Positions 1-5,939 of a DNA stretch of 6,861 nt are shown piece by piece; positions within the stretch are counted from its first letter, which is position 1, and each line of letters starts with the position of its first letter. Source of the DNA: Candidatus Methanolliviera sp. GoM_oil (lineage in GTDB: Archaea; Halobacteriota; Methanoliparia; Methanoliparales; Methanoliparaceae); NCBI GenBank assembly GCA_902158735.1, contig CABGHG010000090.1:1-6861 (forward strand). Direction: 5' to 3'. Below the pieces are notes generated by a model. That model did not search any database, was not told where the DNA came from, and saw nothing but the letters and a program-made list of their open reading frames with translations. A program made the position numbers and the translations under genes.

Positions 1-254
1 CTCATATCCTCTATATAACCCAAACCAGCGGTATTTATCACCTTCACTTTCTCTCCTTCATATATGCGGGAAATAAGTCTCTTGGTAAGCGGCGTATCCT
101 TCGTCGTGCATACATATATCCCATCGAGATCCGATCGCTTCAATTCATCTATAATCCTTTCTATCATCGTTCTACCATTTATGATGAGAATTGGCTTTTC
201 AAAATCAATTATGAGCCTTCTTCCTCTTCCTCCAGCCATTAAAACGACATACAT
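1..254 (-). CDS. cobY: Adenosylcobinamide-phosphate guanylyltransferase (CobY), N-terminal part
   Basis: Partial gene; the C-terminal half lies beyond the left edge. CobY transfers GMP from GTP to adenosylcobinamide-phosphate, making adenosylcobinamide-GDP, the substrate of CobS; it is the archaeal replacement for bacterial CobU. Seen: 84 codons. MYVVLMAGGRGRRL (residues 1-14) is the nucleotide-binding loop of the MobA/GlmU-like nucleotidyltransferase fold. An EKP follows, and then NTAGLGYIEDM at about residues 74-84. From memory this last motif closely matches TSGKGYIEDL in Methanocaldococcus jannaschii CobY, which is why I prefer CobY to a generic sugar-nucleotide transferase. The ATG at 254 is chosen because it gives the usual hydrophobic strand before the glycine loop. 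A start at the internal ATG (AGG context) would remove that strand. The start overlaps the cobS stop by 16 nt, suggesting translational coupling. No separate promoter is visible. Confidence 0.88.
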   Translation of the reverse strand, partial: MYVVLMAGGRGRRLIIDFEKPILIINGRTMIERIIDELKRSDLDGIYVCTTKDTPLTKRLISRIYEGEKVKVINTAGLGYIEDM

Positions 255-973
255 CCTATCACAACCAGTGCAACCAGCCTTCCGATCTCGTTTCCTGCTC
301 CCAAAACGTCGCCTCCTATTCCGCCGAAATATCTGTCACATACCCATAAAATGGCTAAATCGGCGAAGAGGACCGATATAATTGGAAGGAAGAAGAAAGA
401 TTTGAAGAAATAGAAGAATGGGACAAGTAGGATATAAGAGATCAGAATGTCCTTATATGACGTCTTCTCGATGAACGGTCTTGCCATTCCCGCATGAGAA
501 CTCCTGCCAAAGAATGCCAGATTAAGCATCGATATCTTTGCAAGCATCTCCACAAATAAGAACGCCAAAATTAAGTTTGCTTTGAGATTCTTTATCGCGA
601 TATATAGGAAGATTAGATAGATGACGAGAGATGCAAGTGCTCCTACACCAACCCTCGTATCTTTCATTGCCTCTATCTTGTTTGCCATCAATCCATCGAA
701 TAGGTCGGCTAAGCCATCTATATGAAGAAAACCTGTTAAGAGATAGAGAAAGACGATCGTTAGAACTGCTCGTAATTCAACGTTTATGAAAGTTATGGAT
801 GATATTGAAGATGAGAATATACCAACCAATAAACCTATAATAGCACCTATAATAATGAATACAAACGTATTATCCGTTAACGCACTAAATTCCTCTTCTC
901 CCGTCTTTATTGGGATTCTCGTGAAGAAAGCTATTCCACCCTCCATCGCGCTCAAAAACTTTGTTTTTGGCAT
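239..973 (-). CDS. cobS: Adenosylcobinamide-GDP ribazoletransferase (cobalamin synthase, CobS)
   Basis: Integral membrane enzyme that condenses adenosylcobinamide-GDP with alpha-ribazole (phosphate), a late step of cobalamin nucleotide-loop assembly. Numbered from the ATG at 973, the protein is 244 residues, normal for the family. Visible signatures: HIDGLADLFDG at 84-94, with the aspartates that bind Mg2+ in CobS; DTRVGVGA at 105-112; and a glycine-rich GGIGGDVLGAGNE near the C-terminus (about 217-229). Several hydrophobic segments (about 37-53, 67-83, 110-130 and more towards the C-terminus) fit a polytopic membrane protein. An upstream in-frame GTG at 988 would add five residues (MEGHH). 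The ATG at 973 is preferred because GGAAGGT lies about 6 nt upstream of it. The gene is first in a minus-strand unit with cobY, and its promoter region faces the divergent operon starting at 1051. Confidence 0.95.
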   Translation of the reverse strand: MPKTKFLSAMEGGIAFFTRIPIKTGEEEFSALTDNTFVFIIIGAIIGLLVGIFSSSISSITFINVELRAVLTIVFLYLLTGFLHIDGLADLFDGLMANKIEAMKDTRVGVGALASLVIYLIFLYIAIKNLKANLILAFLFVEMLAKISMLNLAFFGRSSHAGMARPFIEKTSYKDILISYILLVPFFYFFKSFFFLPIISVLFADLAILWVCDRYFGGIGGDVLGAGNEIGRLVALVVIGCMSF

Positions 974-993
974 GTGATGACCTTCCACATTTT

Positions 994-1007
994 ATCGAAT
1001 ATTCGAT
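994..1007. promoter_or_regulatory. Perfect 14-bp palindrome in divergent promoter region (candidate operator)
   Basis: ATCGAATATTCGAT is its own reverse complement. It lies between the cobS start and the AT-rich TATA-like element at 1011-1022. For cobS this puts it between the TATA element and the translation start; for the rightward operon it puts it just upstream of the TATA element. That is a typical place for a repressor or activator dimer. Which factor binds, and whether it senses corrinoid, cannot be told from the sequence. Confidence 0.45.
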
Positions 1008-1010
1008 GGG

Positions 1011-1035
1011 ATTAAATATTTTGTGCAAATTTATA
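1011..1035. promoter_or_regulatory. Divergent AT-rich TATA-box region for cobS (leftward) and the helicase operon (rightward)
   Basis: The stretch ATTAAATATTTT (1011-1022) reads as an archaeal TATA-like element on both strands. A second AT-rich element, AAATTTATA, sits at 1027-1035. A rightward start about 25 nt after the first would fall near 1040, just before the GAGGTG ribosome binding site (1040-1045) of the gene at 1051. A leftward start would fall near 990, upstream of the cobS ATG at 973. Spacing is consistent, but no transcription data support it. Confidence 0.45.
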
Positions 1036-1050
1036 GAATGAGGTGTAAAA

Positions 1051-1228
1051 ATGGAGCGGAAAAGATGGACAGAGATAATAATTTTTTTTAATTATTGCCA
1101 TTGCTGGGTTGGTGGATCTCGCACTTTTTCTCTTCGCGCTTGGAGGGATGCCGAAGTTGGCATTTGACCATGGAAAGATGATAAGAGATGCAAGAGAGGG
1201 TATAAATGAAGTTTTGTCCAAAGTGTAA
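1051..1228 (+). pseudogene. Single-span membrane microprotein, frame broken at a T8 run
   Basis: A good start (GAGGTG, 5-nt spacer, ATG at 1051) opens a frame MERKRWTEIIIFF. After the T8 homopolymer at 1082-1089 this frame becomes non-membrane sequence and stops soon after. The +1 frame downstream instead reads IIAIAGLVDLALFLFALGG, followed by a charged tail ending ...REGINEVLSKV and a TAA at 1226-1228. With one T fewer the two halves join into a protein of about 58 residues: short basic N-terminus, one transmembrane helix and a roughly 28-residue soluble tail. The restored gene overlaps the helicase ATG at 1206 by 23 nt, as expected for a real first gene of this operon. The break may be a sequencing or assembly error, a phase-variable tract, slippage or a true mutation. 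I do not recognise the family; a membrane tether for the helicase complex is only a guess. Confidence 0.6.
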
Positions 1229-3014
1229 AAGTATGATGGTGCCGAAGGACGATAAGCTGGTATGTAGAAACTGTGGATATAAGATGGAGAAAGGAGGAGA
1301 AGTTATCCTTGGACAGAATATGAGAATGCGAAGGTGTAAATATCTTTCAAGCACAGGAAAGAAGAGCTCGAGTGGTGATGAGATATTTATATGCAAATTG
1401 ACGGGCATAAGATATGCTTCTTCCTCGTCGAAGATCTGCAATAACTGTGAAGATTTTACGCCGGCAGGTATAGAAAATAGCGAAGAAGAGATCGTCAAAT
1501 TATTTCCATTTGAAGAATTCAGGCCCTCTCAAAAAGATGTAATAATTAAAACTCATAGTAATCTCTCTGGGGGGAAAAATATCATTTTATCTGCTCCGAC
1601 TGGCTTTGGAAAGTCCGCCGTGAATATAACTCTCTGTCGCCATTATAAATCGTATTATGTTGTAGCTACGAAGAATCTTCAGGATCAGATAGAAGAAAAT
1701 TTTGGTGGATATGTCTCTCTTCTGAAAGGACGTTCTAATTATATGTGTAGCATTACGAAGAGAACCTGTGCTGACTGCATAAAACTGCTCGGCGTCTGTC
1801 CTTACAATGGAGGACGTCTACACTGTGATGATTGCGAGGATCCTTGTCCGTGTAAAGATTGTGCCTATGAGCGGGCAAAGAGGAAAGCAGAGCATGCACA
1901 GATCGTCGTGACGAATATGTCGATGTTGATGACGGCGCGATTCCTTAAGAAGCGCGATCTCATCATCGTCGATGAGGCACACAAACTTGAAGATACGATA
2001 ATGTCCAACTTAAGTATTACCTTCAGGAGAGATCAGTTTAGATTTCCTCTTTTGGATGATTTTAGAAGTTATATACCATTCCTCCAAGAATATAGAGACG
2101 AACTTGAGGTTCGACGGGAGAATATATTGAAAGAGATAAAAGGCCATCTATCCAACAAGATCATGTCGAGATTGAAAGATATGAATATGATAGAAAATTC
2201 GATCGACAAGATAGATTTCATTCTGAATGACTACGACCGCTTTAAAGAGGAGTGGGGGATAAAAAAATTTAAAAAAACAGATGGAATAAACAATATCGAT
2301 ATGCTCTCCTTCTTTCCCATAACCGCAAAGAGGTTTTTAAATATGATCTTGGGTAAAGGCGATCGATTCGTCTTATCCTCTGCGACGCCACCGTTCAAAG
2401 AAGAGCTCGGATCTTTTGGAGATAACGTGGAGGTTATCGAGGTTTCTTCAGCGTTCCCTGTGAAGAATAGGCCCATTTATCTGGATTACGTTGGGTATAT
2501 GTCACTTTCTAACAGGGCAAAGACGATTCCTAAGATGGCAGAGAAGATAAAGGAATTGGCAACAGAGAGAACCGTTGTACACTGTCATTCATATAAAATC
2601 ACCAATGATATCGCCAAATATTTAGATTACGACTGCATCTTACAGAGACAGGGAAAGAGAGAGGAGGGCCTCAGGCAGTTTAAAGATGGTAAGTGCAAGA
2701 TCTTCTTATCTGTCAATATGGAAGACGGCATCTCTCTGGACGATGATCTCTGCAGGGTAAACATACTGGCCAAAGTTCCCTATCCAAATCTGAAAGATCC
2801 CCAGATACAGAAGAGGAGAGAATTAGAGGGTGATACATTCATGAATATTATGGTAGCAAGAAAGATCACGCAGGCATATGGAAGGACGACGAGAAGTGAG
2901 AATGATTGGTCCCACTTCTATATTCTCGACTCGAACTTTAAAAGTTTTTTTCGTAGAAATAGAGAGCTCTTTCCAAGATGGTTTAAGGAGGCAATGGTTG
3001 AAGATGCGTCTTAG
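1206..3014 (+). CDS. XPD/DinG-like superfamily 2 helicase with zinc ribbon and Cys-rich Fe-S insertion
   Basis: 602 residues. Start ATG 1206 has GAGGG 5 nt upstream. Residues 4-23 hold CPKC...CRNC, a zinc ribbon like that of TFS/RPB9. C44, C63, C78 and C81 form a second possible metal site. The helicase core follows: FEEFRPSQ (102-109, Q-motif-like), Walker A SAPTGFGKS (129-137), TKNLQDQ (155-161), DEAH (256-259), LSSAT (390-394), and motif VI QAYGRTTR (556-563). Between TKNLQDQ and DEAH lie nine cysteines (181, 188, 191, 198, 207, 210, 214, 216, 219), where XPD and DinG carry their 4Fe-4S cluster. Family knowledge implies an ATP-dependent 5'-3' DNA helicase; substrate and pathway are unknown. 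PYPNLKDP after the motif V region is XPD-like, but EGID is replaced by DGISLDDD. It overlaps the next gene by 11 nt and is the second member of a four-gene operon. It could act in repair, fork restart or defence. Confidence 0.88.
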   Translation: MKFCPKCKSMMVPKDDKLVCRNCGYKMEKGGEVILGQNMRMRRCKYLSSTGKKSSSGDEIFICKLTGIRYASSSSKICNNCEDFTPAGIENSEEEIVKLFPFEEFRPSQKDVIIKTHSNLSGGKNIILSAPTGFGKSAVNITLCRHYKSYYVVATKNLQDQIEENFGGYVSLLKGRSNYMCSITKRTCADCIKLLGVCPYNGGRLHCDDCEDPCPCKDCAYERAKRKAEHAQIVVTNMSMLMTARFLKKRDLIIVDEAHKLEDTIMSNLSITFRRDQFRFPLLDDFRSYIPFLQEYRDELEVRRENILKEIKGHLSNKIMSRLKDMNMIENSIDKIDFILNDYDRFKEEWGIKKFKKTDGINNIDMLSFFPITAKRFLNMILGKGDRFVLSSATPPFKEELGSFGDNVEVIEVSSAFPVKNRPIYLDYVGYMSLSNRAKTIPKMAEKIKELATERTVVHCHSYKITNDIAKYLDYDCILQRQGKREEGLRQFKDGKCKIFLSVNMEDGISLDDDLCRVNILAKVPYPNLKDPQIQKRRELEGDTFMNIMVARKITQAYGRTTRSENDWSHFYILDSNFKSFFRRNRELFPRWFKEAMVEDAS

Positions 3015-3942
3015 AATAAGGGATTTCTTCATAAATAAGGATGGATGGATCTTTGCGGTCGTTGGGTACGAAGATAGAGACTATATAAATGGTATGTTGA
3101 GGTATATCCCGGATGAGCACGGAGAGAGGGAGAGAGATGAGAAGAGATATAGGAAACTCAATTTTGACGATGCTATCGAGTTCATAAGAGAGAATAAGCC
3201 TGAATATCTCTCAAAAGAAGCTCTTTCGATTCCTAAAAAGGACGTAAAAGATATCTTAAAACCGGAAAAAGAGCTAAAAAATGCGATGAGAAGATCGAGA
3301 AATCTGAAAAAGCTCGTTCGCATATTGTCAGAGGCAGGGGTTTTAAAAGAAGCGATGGGGATCACGGGTTCGCGCCTTTTGAAACTTGAGAACGACTCAT
3401 CCGATATAGATTTCGTGATCTATGGGGAAGAATGGCAGAGGGCGAGAGAGATCATCAAAAATTTGAAAAAAGAAAAGATCATCGATGATTTAGATGAAGA
3501 TACGTGGAAAAAGATCTATGAGAAGAGAAGACCCGAGCTATCTTTCGAAGAGTTCTTGATTCATGAGAAGAGAAAAGGGAACAGAGGGATGATCGGCGAG
3601 AGGTATTTTGACCTCCTCTACGTTAGAGACTGGAAAGAGATAGAAGAGATAAATTTTCCTAAAAAAAAGGAGAAGATCGGCGTAAAAAAAGTAAGAGCAT
3701 CTGTCTCGAACGCAAAATATGCATTTGATAGCCCGGCAATTTATGAGGTTAGAGGGGATACAGATACGGTTGTATCTTTTACACATACCTACACAGGGCA
3801 GTGTTTTGAGGGGGAAACGATCGAAGCAAAGGGCGTCCTTGAGAGATGGGACAAAAAGGAAGTTTTGGTCGTAGGAACGACGAGAGAGGCAAAAGGGGAG
3901 TACATAAAATCTCTCTCTCTTTTAGAAAAAGAATGGATATAA
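3004..3942 (+). CDS. Archaeal multi-domain predicted nucleotidyltransferase (Pol beta-like fold)
   Basis: 312 residues from ATG 3004. A TTG two codons earlier (2998) is an alternative, with GGAGG 6 nt upstream at better spacing than for the ATG. Three parts are visible. Residues 1-90 (RDFFINKDGWIFAVVGY...LRYIPD...PEYLSKEALSIP) are, from memory, typical of an archaeal family annotated as predicted nucleotidyltransferase (COG1665-like). Residues 119-141 hold the nucleotidyltransferase signature: GS (122-123), then SDIDFVIYG with D134 and D136 as metal ligands; D203 in YFDLLYV is the probable third acid. A beta-rich C-terminus (about 225-312) could be an OB-like nucleic-acid-binding domain. All expected catalytic acids are present, so an active enzyme transferring a nucleotide to nucleic acid or protein is plausible; the substrate is unknown. 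It overlaps the helicase stop by 11 nt and the next gene by 10 nt. Confidence 0.75.
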   Translation: MRLRIRDFFINKDGWIFAVVGYEDRDYINGMLRYIPDEHGERERDEKRYRKLNFDDAIEFIRENKPEYLSKEALSIPKKDVKDILKPEKELKNAMRRSRNLKKLVRILSEAGVLKEAMGITGSRLLKLENDSSDIDFVIYGEEWQRAREIIKNLKKEKIIDDLDEDTWKKIYEKRRPELSFEEFLIHEKRKGNRGMIGERYFDLLYVRDWKEIEEINFPKKKEKIGVKKVRASVSNAKYAFDSPAIYEVRGDTDTVVSFTHTYTGQCFEGETIEAKGVLERWDKKEVLVVGTTREAKGEYIKSLSLLEKEWI

Positions 3943-4715
3943 ATGTCTCGGATATAAGGACTTATCTTGTCTGCCCGAGAATTTTGTATTTCAGGGAGGA
4001 CGACGAATGGGAAGATAATGATAAATTTCTTAAACACACATTTTTGAGAGAGATATCATTAGAAGAAGCGTTGTATGAGAAGGAATGGGAAAATAAGTCT
4101 ATACTAGATAAATTGCTTTTAAGGTCCTTCTCTTCTGTTGAAGGTAAGATAGAAGATATCTATCGGGAAGAATTTGAAAGAATAGATCGTTCTCTCTTTT
4201 CTTCAGTCAAGGAAGAGGTGAAGAACGAGCTTTCAGAGATATCCAAAGGGATATGGTGCGCGGTGGAAAAATTCGGCGGTGAGGTGAGAGCGTTGATGGA
4301 GCCTGAAGAGATAGAGAAAAAGTTGTATTCAGATAGATTGGGACTATTCGGCAGGGTAGATAAGATAATATCCAATGACGAAAACTATATTCCAAGCATA
4401 ATTAAAACGGGAAGATGCCCAGATTTTGGCGTTTGGAAAGAAGATAGAATACAATTAGCTGCATACGTAATGTTACTGGAAGAATGTGCGGGAAAGACGA
4501 TAAATAGGGGTGTTGTGGAATATTTTTGCTCTGGGAAGCCGGTGCTTGTTGAGATAAACAGATACGATAGGAGGCTCGTTTTAGATGTTAGGAATAAAAT
4601 AAAAAAGATATATCGCGGGAGTCTTCCGGAAAGAGAAGAGAAGGTATTTTGTAAATATTGCGAGTATAGAGAAGAATGTGAGGTAAAGAGAAGCTTGTTC
4701 TCGAAGTTCTTTTAA
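3933..4715 (+). CDS. Cas4/RecB-like Fe-S PD-(D/E)XK nuclease-fold protein
   Basis: 260 residues. ATG 3933 lies inside the end of the nucleotidyltransferase gene (10-nt overlap). No clear ribosome binding site is seen, so translation is probably coupled. C14 near the N-terminus (YLVCPR) and C240, C243, C249 at the C-terminus (CKYCEYREEC) form the four-cysteine 4Fe-4S arrangement of Cas4 and AddB-type nucleases. Core motifs: GLFGRVDKI (137-145, D143), then YIPSIIKTG (152-160, K158), and RIQLAAYVMLLEE (172-184, Q174 and Y178 of the RecB QxxxY motif). The usual ExK glutamate would be at 156, where isoleucine is found, so nuclease activity is uncertain or uses another acid such as E150. From memory this matches a Cas4-like archaeal family (COG4343-like) found outside CRISPR loci. 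No cas1, cas2 or CRISPR array is nearby, so a DNA repair or processing role is more likely than spacer acquisition. Confidence 0.8.
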   Translation: MDINVSDIRTYLVCPRILYFREDDEWEDNDKFLKHTFLREISLEEALYEKEWENKSILDKLLLRSFSSVEGKIEDIYREEFERIDRSLFSSVKEEVKNELSEISKGIWCAVEKFGGEVRALMEPEEIEKKLYSDRLGLFGRVDKIISNDENYIPSIIKTGRCPDFGVWKEDRIQLAAYVMLLEECAGKTINRGVVEYFCSGKPVLVEINRYDRRLVLDVRNKIKKIYRGSLPEREEKVFCKYCEYREECEVKRSLFSKFF

Positions 4716-4720
4716 GTTAG

Positions 4721-4733
4721 AAAAGTTTATATA
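4721..4733 (+). promoter_or_regulatory. Left half of a promoter-like site split by the IS element
   Basis: AAAAGTTTATATA, just after the nuclease-like gene, looks like an archaeal promoter (purine-rich BRE plus TTTATATA). It directly abuts the left inverted repeat of the insertion sequence. Its last four bases, TATA, are the target duplication. In the present arrangement it points rightwards into the IS, antisense to the transposase. Before insertion it would have belonged to the gene at 5940. Confidence 0.5.
4730..4733. repeat. Target site duplication, left copy (TATA)
   Basis: TATA immediately outside the left inverted repeat, matched by TATA at 5897-5900 outside the right one. Four bases is within the range produced by IS5-family elements. 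Because TATA is self-complementary, the exact duplication length (2-4 bp) is not certain. Confidence 0.55.
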
Positions 4734-4754
4734 GAGGATTTCTATTAACCTTCT
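4734..4754 (+). repeat. Left terminal inverted repeat of the IS
   Basis: Begins GAGGATTTCTATTAACCT. Against the inward-reading right end (GAGAATTTCGAAAAACCT) it matches at 15 of 21 positions over the full repeat, with the strongest agreement at GAG, ATTTC and AACCT. Similarity fades beyond position 4754. Confidence 0.65.
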
Positions 4755-4840
4755 ATTTTAACGTAATTCAACCATAGACATCGGCACCACACACTTCAAA
4801 TGAGTTTATTCTCTTCTTTTCGACTCTAATTCAAGTTTTA

Positions 4841-4860
4841 TCCTTCTTATTTTTAATTTT
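4841..4860 (+). terminator. Possible oligo-T terminator inside the left end of the IS
   Basis: The plus strand reads TCCTTCTTATTTTTAATTTT, the kind of T-rich tract at which archaeal RNA polymerase can stop. It could end read-through from the helicase operon and stop plus-strand transcripts before they run antisense through the transposase. No hairpin is evident. Confidence 0.25.
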
Positions 4861-4874
4861 CAAGATGGCTACCG

Positions 4875-5820
4875 CTACACGATACCCTGTTTCCTGAGTG
4901 TACGTAATTGATACAGGTTATAGCTAAAAGCGGTAAATACCATCTTGACACGAACTCGGACTACTGTGGTCACCATAACACAGCCAGATTTGAATACATT
5001 CTTGATTACCGCATAGGGTCTTTCACCCAAGGATCTTTTCTTACTGATTCTTTTATTCCTAAGCCGATCCTTGATGCCTATTGGATGATTCCTCACACCT
5101 CTTTGCATGGTTGCGTCAAATCCATTGGGATTGGTTCCAAAATATCCTCTATCCCGATATACTACCTCACCTTTACGCGAGAGATCAACCTGATCATCAT
5201 GCAACGAGGCGGTAGTGGTTTCGATTCTCCTGATAAGCTGATGGTCTACGTCTTCTATCGTGTGCAATTTATAGCCAAAATAGGATTTGTTTCCCTTTTT
5301 AGTCCATGTACCATCTCTACTCCTTCTAGTTTTTGCTTCATCTCCACGGGGTATATCGACATTAGCGTGACCCGGATCTGCATGAATGAATGTAGCGTCT
5401 TGAATCATTCCTCTCTTTATCTTTAACCCAAGATCATCTATTTGTCTCTGCAGCTCTTTCCATATTTTTTCGTCTTTACCTGTTTCTGACAAGTCGTTCT
5501 CTGAATGACCAGATCGTTGAACGATCCGGTATCCTACCTGGAAAACCAAGAAATTTTCTAAAAGATATTCTGTCCATAGCCTGTTTCTCAATCTCTGGAT
5601 CTGATAGTCCATTCCATTGTTGGAGCACGAGCATCTTTAGCATGACTATCTCGTCTATGTTTGGCCTTCCACCTCTCTCTGTCTTGTTGGTATAGAGTTC
5701 TCCTATGATTGGACGAAATGTACCCCAGTCAATGAGAGAATCAATCTCTGCAAGATTATCTCCAAGTTCTTCAAGTTGTTTATACTCCTCTTTTAGAACA
5801 AAATCGGTTAGAGATCTCAT
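4875..5820 (-). pseudogene. IS5-family DDE transposase, frameshifted
   Basis: Two overlapping frames together give a full-length transposase of about 314 residues. The N-terminal frame (start ATG 5820) reads MRSLTDFVLKEEY..., passes the GGRPNIDEIVMLKMLVLQQW helix-turn-helix-like region and PDRSTIWSFRERLV, and stops at 5476-5478. The C-terminal frame takes over at about 5490 with SETGKDEKIW and runs to the stop at 4875-4877. Family motifs: IQDATFI (first Asp), PRGDEAKTRRSRDGTW, KSYFGYKLHT, VYRDRGYFG (second Asp) and GERPYAVIK (Glu), giving a complete DDE triad; the distances between the acids are 82 and 43 residues. The join needs one base fewer near CTTGTCAGAAACA, where related proteins read RERLVETGKDE. 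No slippery heptamer is evident there, so an inactivating insertion or sequence error is likelier than programmed frameshifting. No ribosome binding site precedes the ATG. Confidence 0.85.
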
Positions 5821-5875
5821 AATTGTAAATTGATGCTGATTGCTTAAAGATTTAACGGTTTACTATGCAAAGGTG

Positions 5876-5896
5876 ATGAGGTTTTTCGAAATTCTC
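5876..5896 (-). repeat. Right terminal inverted repeat of the IS
   Basis: Read inward on the minus strand from 5896 it begins GAGAATTTCGAAAAACCT, the imperfect partner of the left repeat at 4734-4754. It ends 56 bases upstream of the transposase start at 5820. Confidence 0.65.
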
Positions 5897-5902
5897 TATA
5901 CT
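5889..5902 (+). promoter_or_regulatory. Hybrid promoter of the small gene created by the IS junction
   Basis: The TATA at 5897-5900 lies about 40 nt upstream of the ATG at 5940, which would leave a short leader carrying the ribosome binding site. The bases upstream of TATA are now the end of the inverted repeat (AATTCTC) instead of the original AAAAGTT. The BRE and half of the TATA context were therefore replaced, and promoter strength probably changed. Confidence 0.4.
5897..5900. repeat. Target site duplication, right copy (TATA)
   Basis: TATA directly outside the right inverted repeat, matching the left copy at 4730-4733. It is followed by CTTTTG, the other arm of the palindromic target site. 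Confidence 0.55.
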
Positions 5903-5939
5903 TTTGTTTTCAACAAATATCAGAAAAGGAGGTAAAGAT

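Larger units (their letters stand above)
4734..5896 (-). mobile_element. IS5-family insertion sequence, 1163 bp
   Basis: Defined by imperfect inverted ends starting GAGGATTTC (left) and GAGAATTTC (right, read inward), 15 of 21 bases identical, flanked by TATA on both sides. The length suits an IS5-family element. It carries one transposase gene on the minus strand (4875-5820), broken by a frameshift. The left noncoding end (4755-4874) is long for an IS. It holds T-rich tracts and no ORF that I can support. The right noncoding end (5821-5875) contains the upstream region of the transposase. The element separates the operon ending at 4715 from the small gene at 5940. Confidence 0.75.

Noticed and set aside
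64..381. Plus-strand 105-codon frame over cobY and the cobS 3' end
   Set aside because: It is antisense to two genes with clear family motifs and has no ribosome binding site.
3933..4875. CRISPR-Cas locus suggested by the Cas4-like gene
   Set aside because: No direct repeats with spacers and no cas1, cas2 or effector genes are in the window.
4908..5426. 172-codon plus-strand frame inside the IS
   Set aside because: Shadow of the transposase, which has clear DDE and family motifs on the minus strand.
4774..5866. Alternative IS ends based on CATAGACATCGG / CATAGTAAACCG
   Set aside because: Only 8 of 12 bases match and no target duplication is evident; the GAGxATTTC ends are longer and have matching TATA flanks.
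5876..5935. 19-codon ORF starting at an ATG in the right inverted repeat and ending in the ribosome binding site of the small gene
   Set aside because: Its start lies inside the IS end, its GGTG overlaps the start codon too closely to serve as a binding site, and it exists only because of the insertion.
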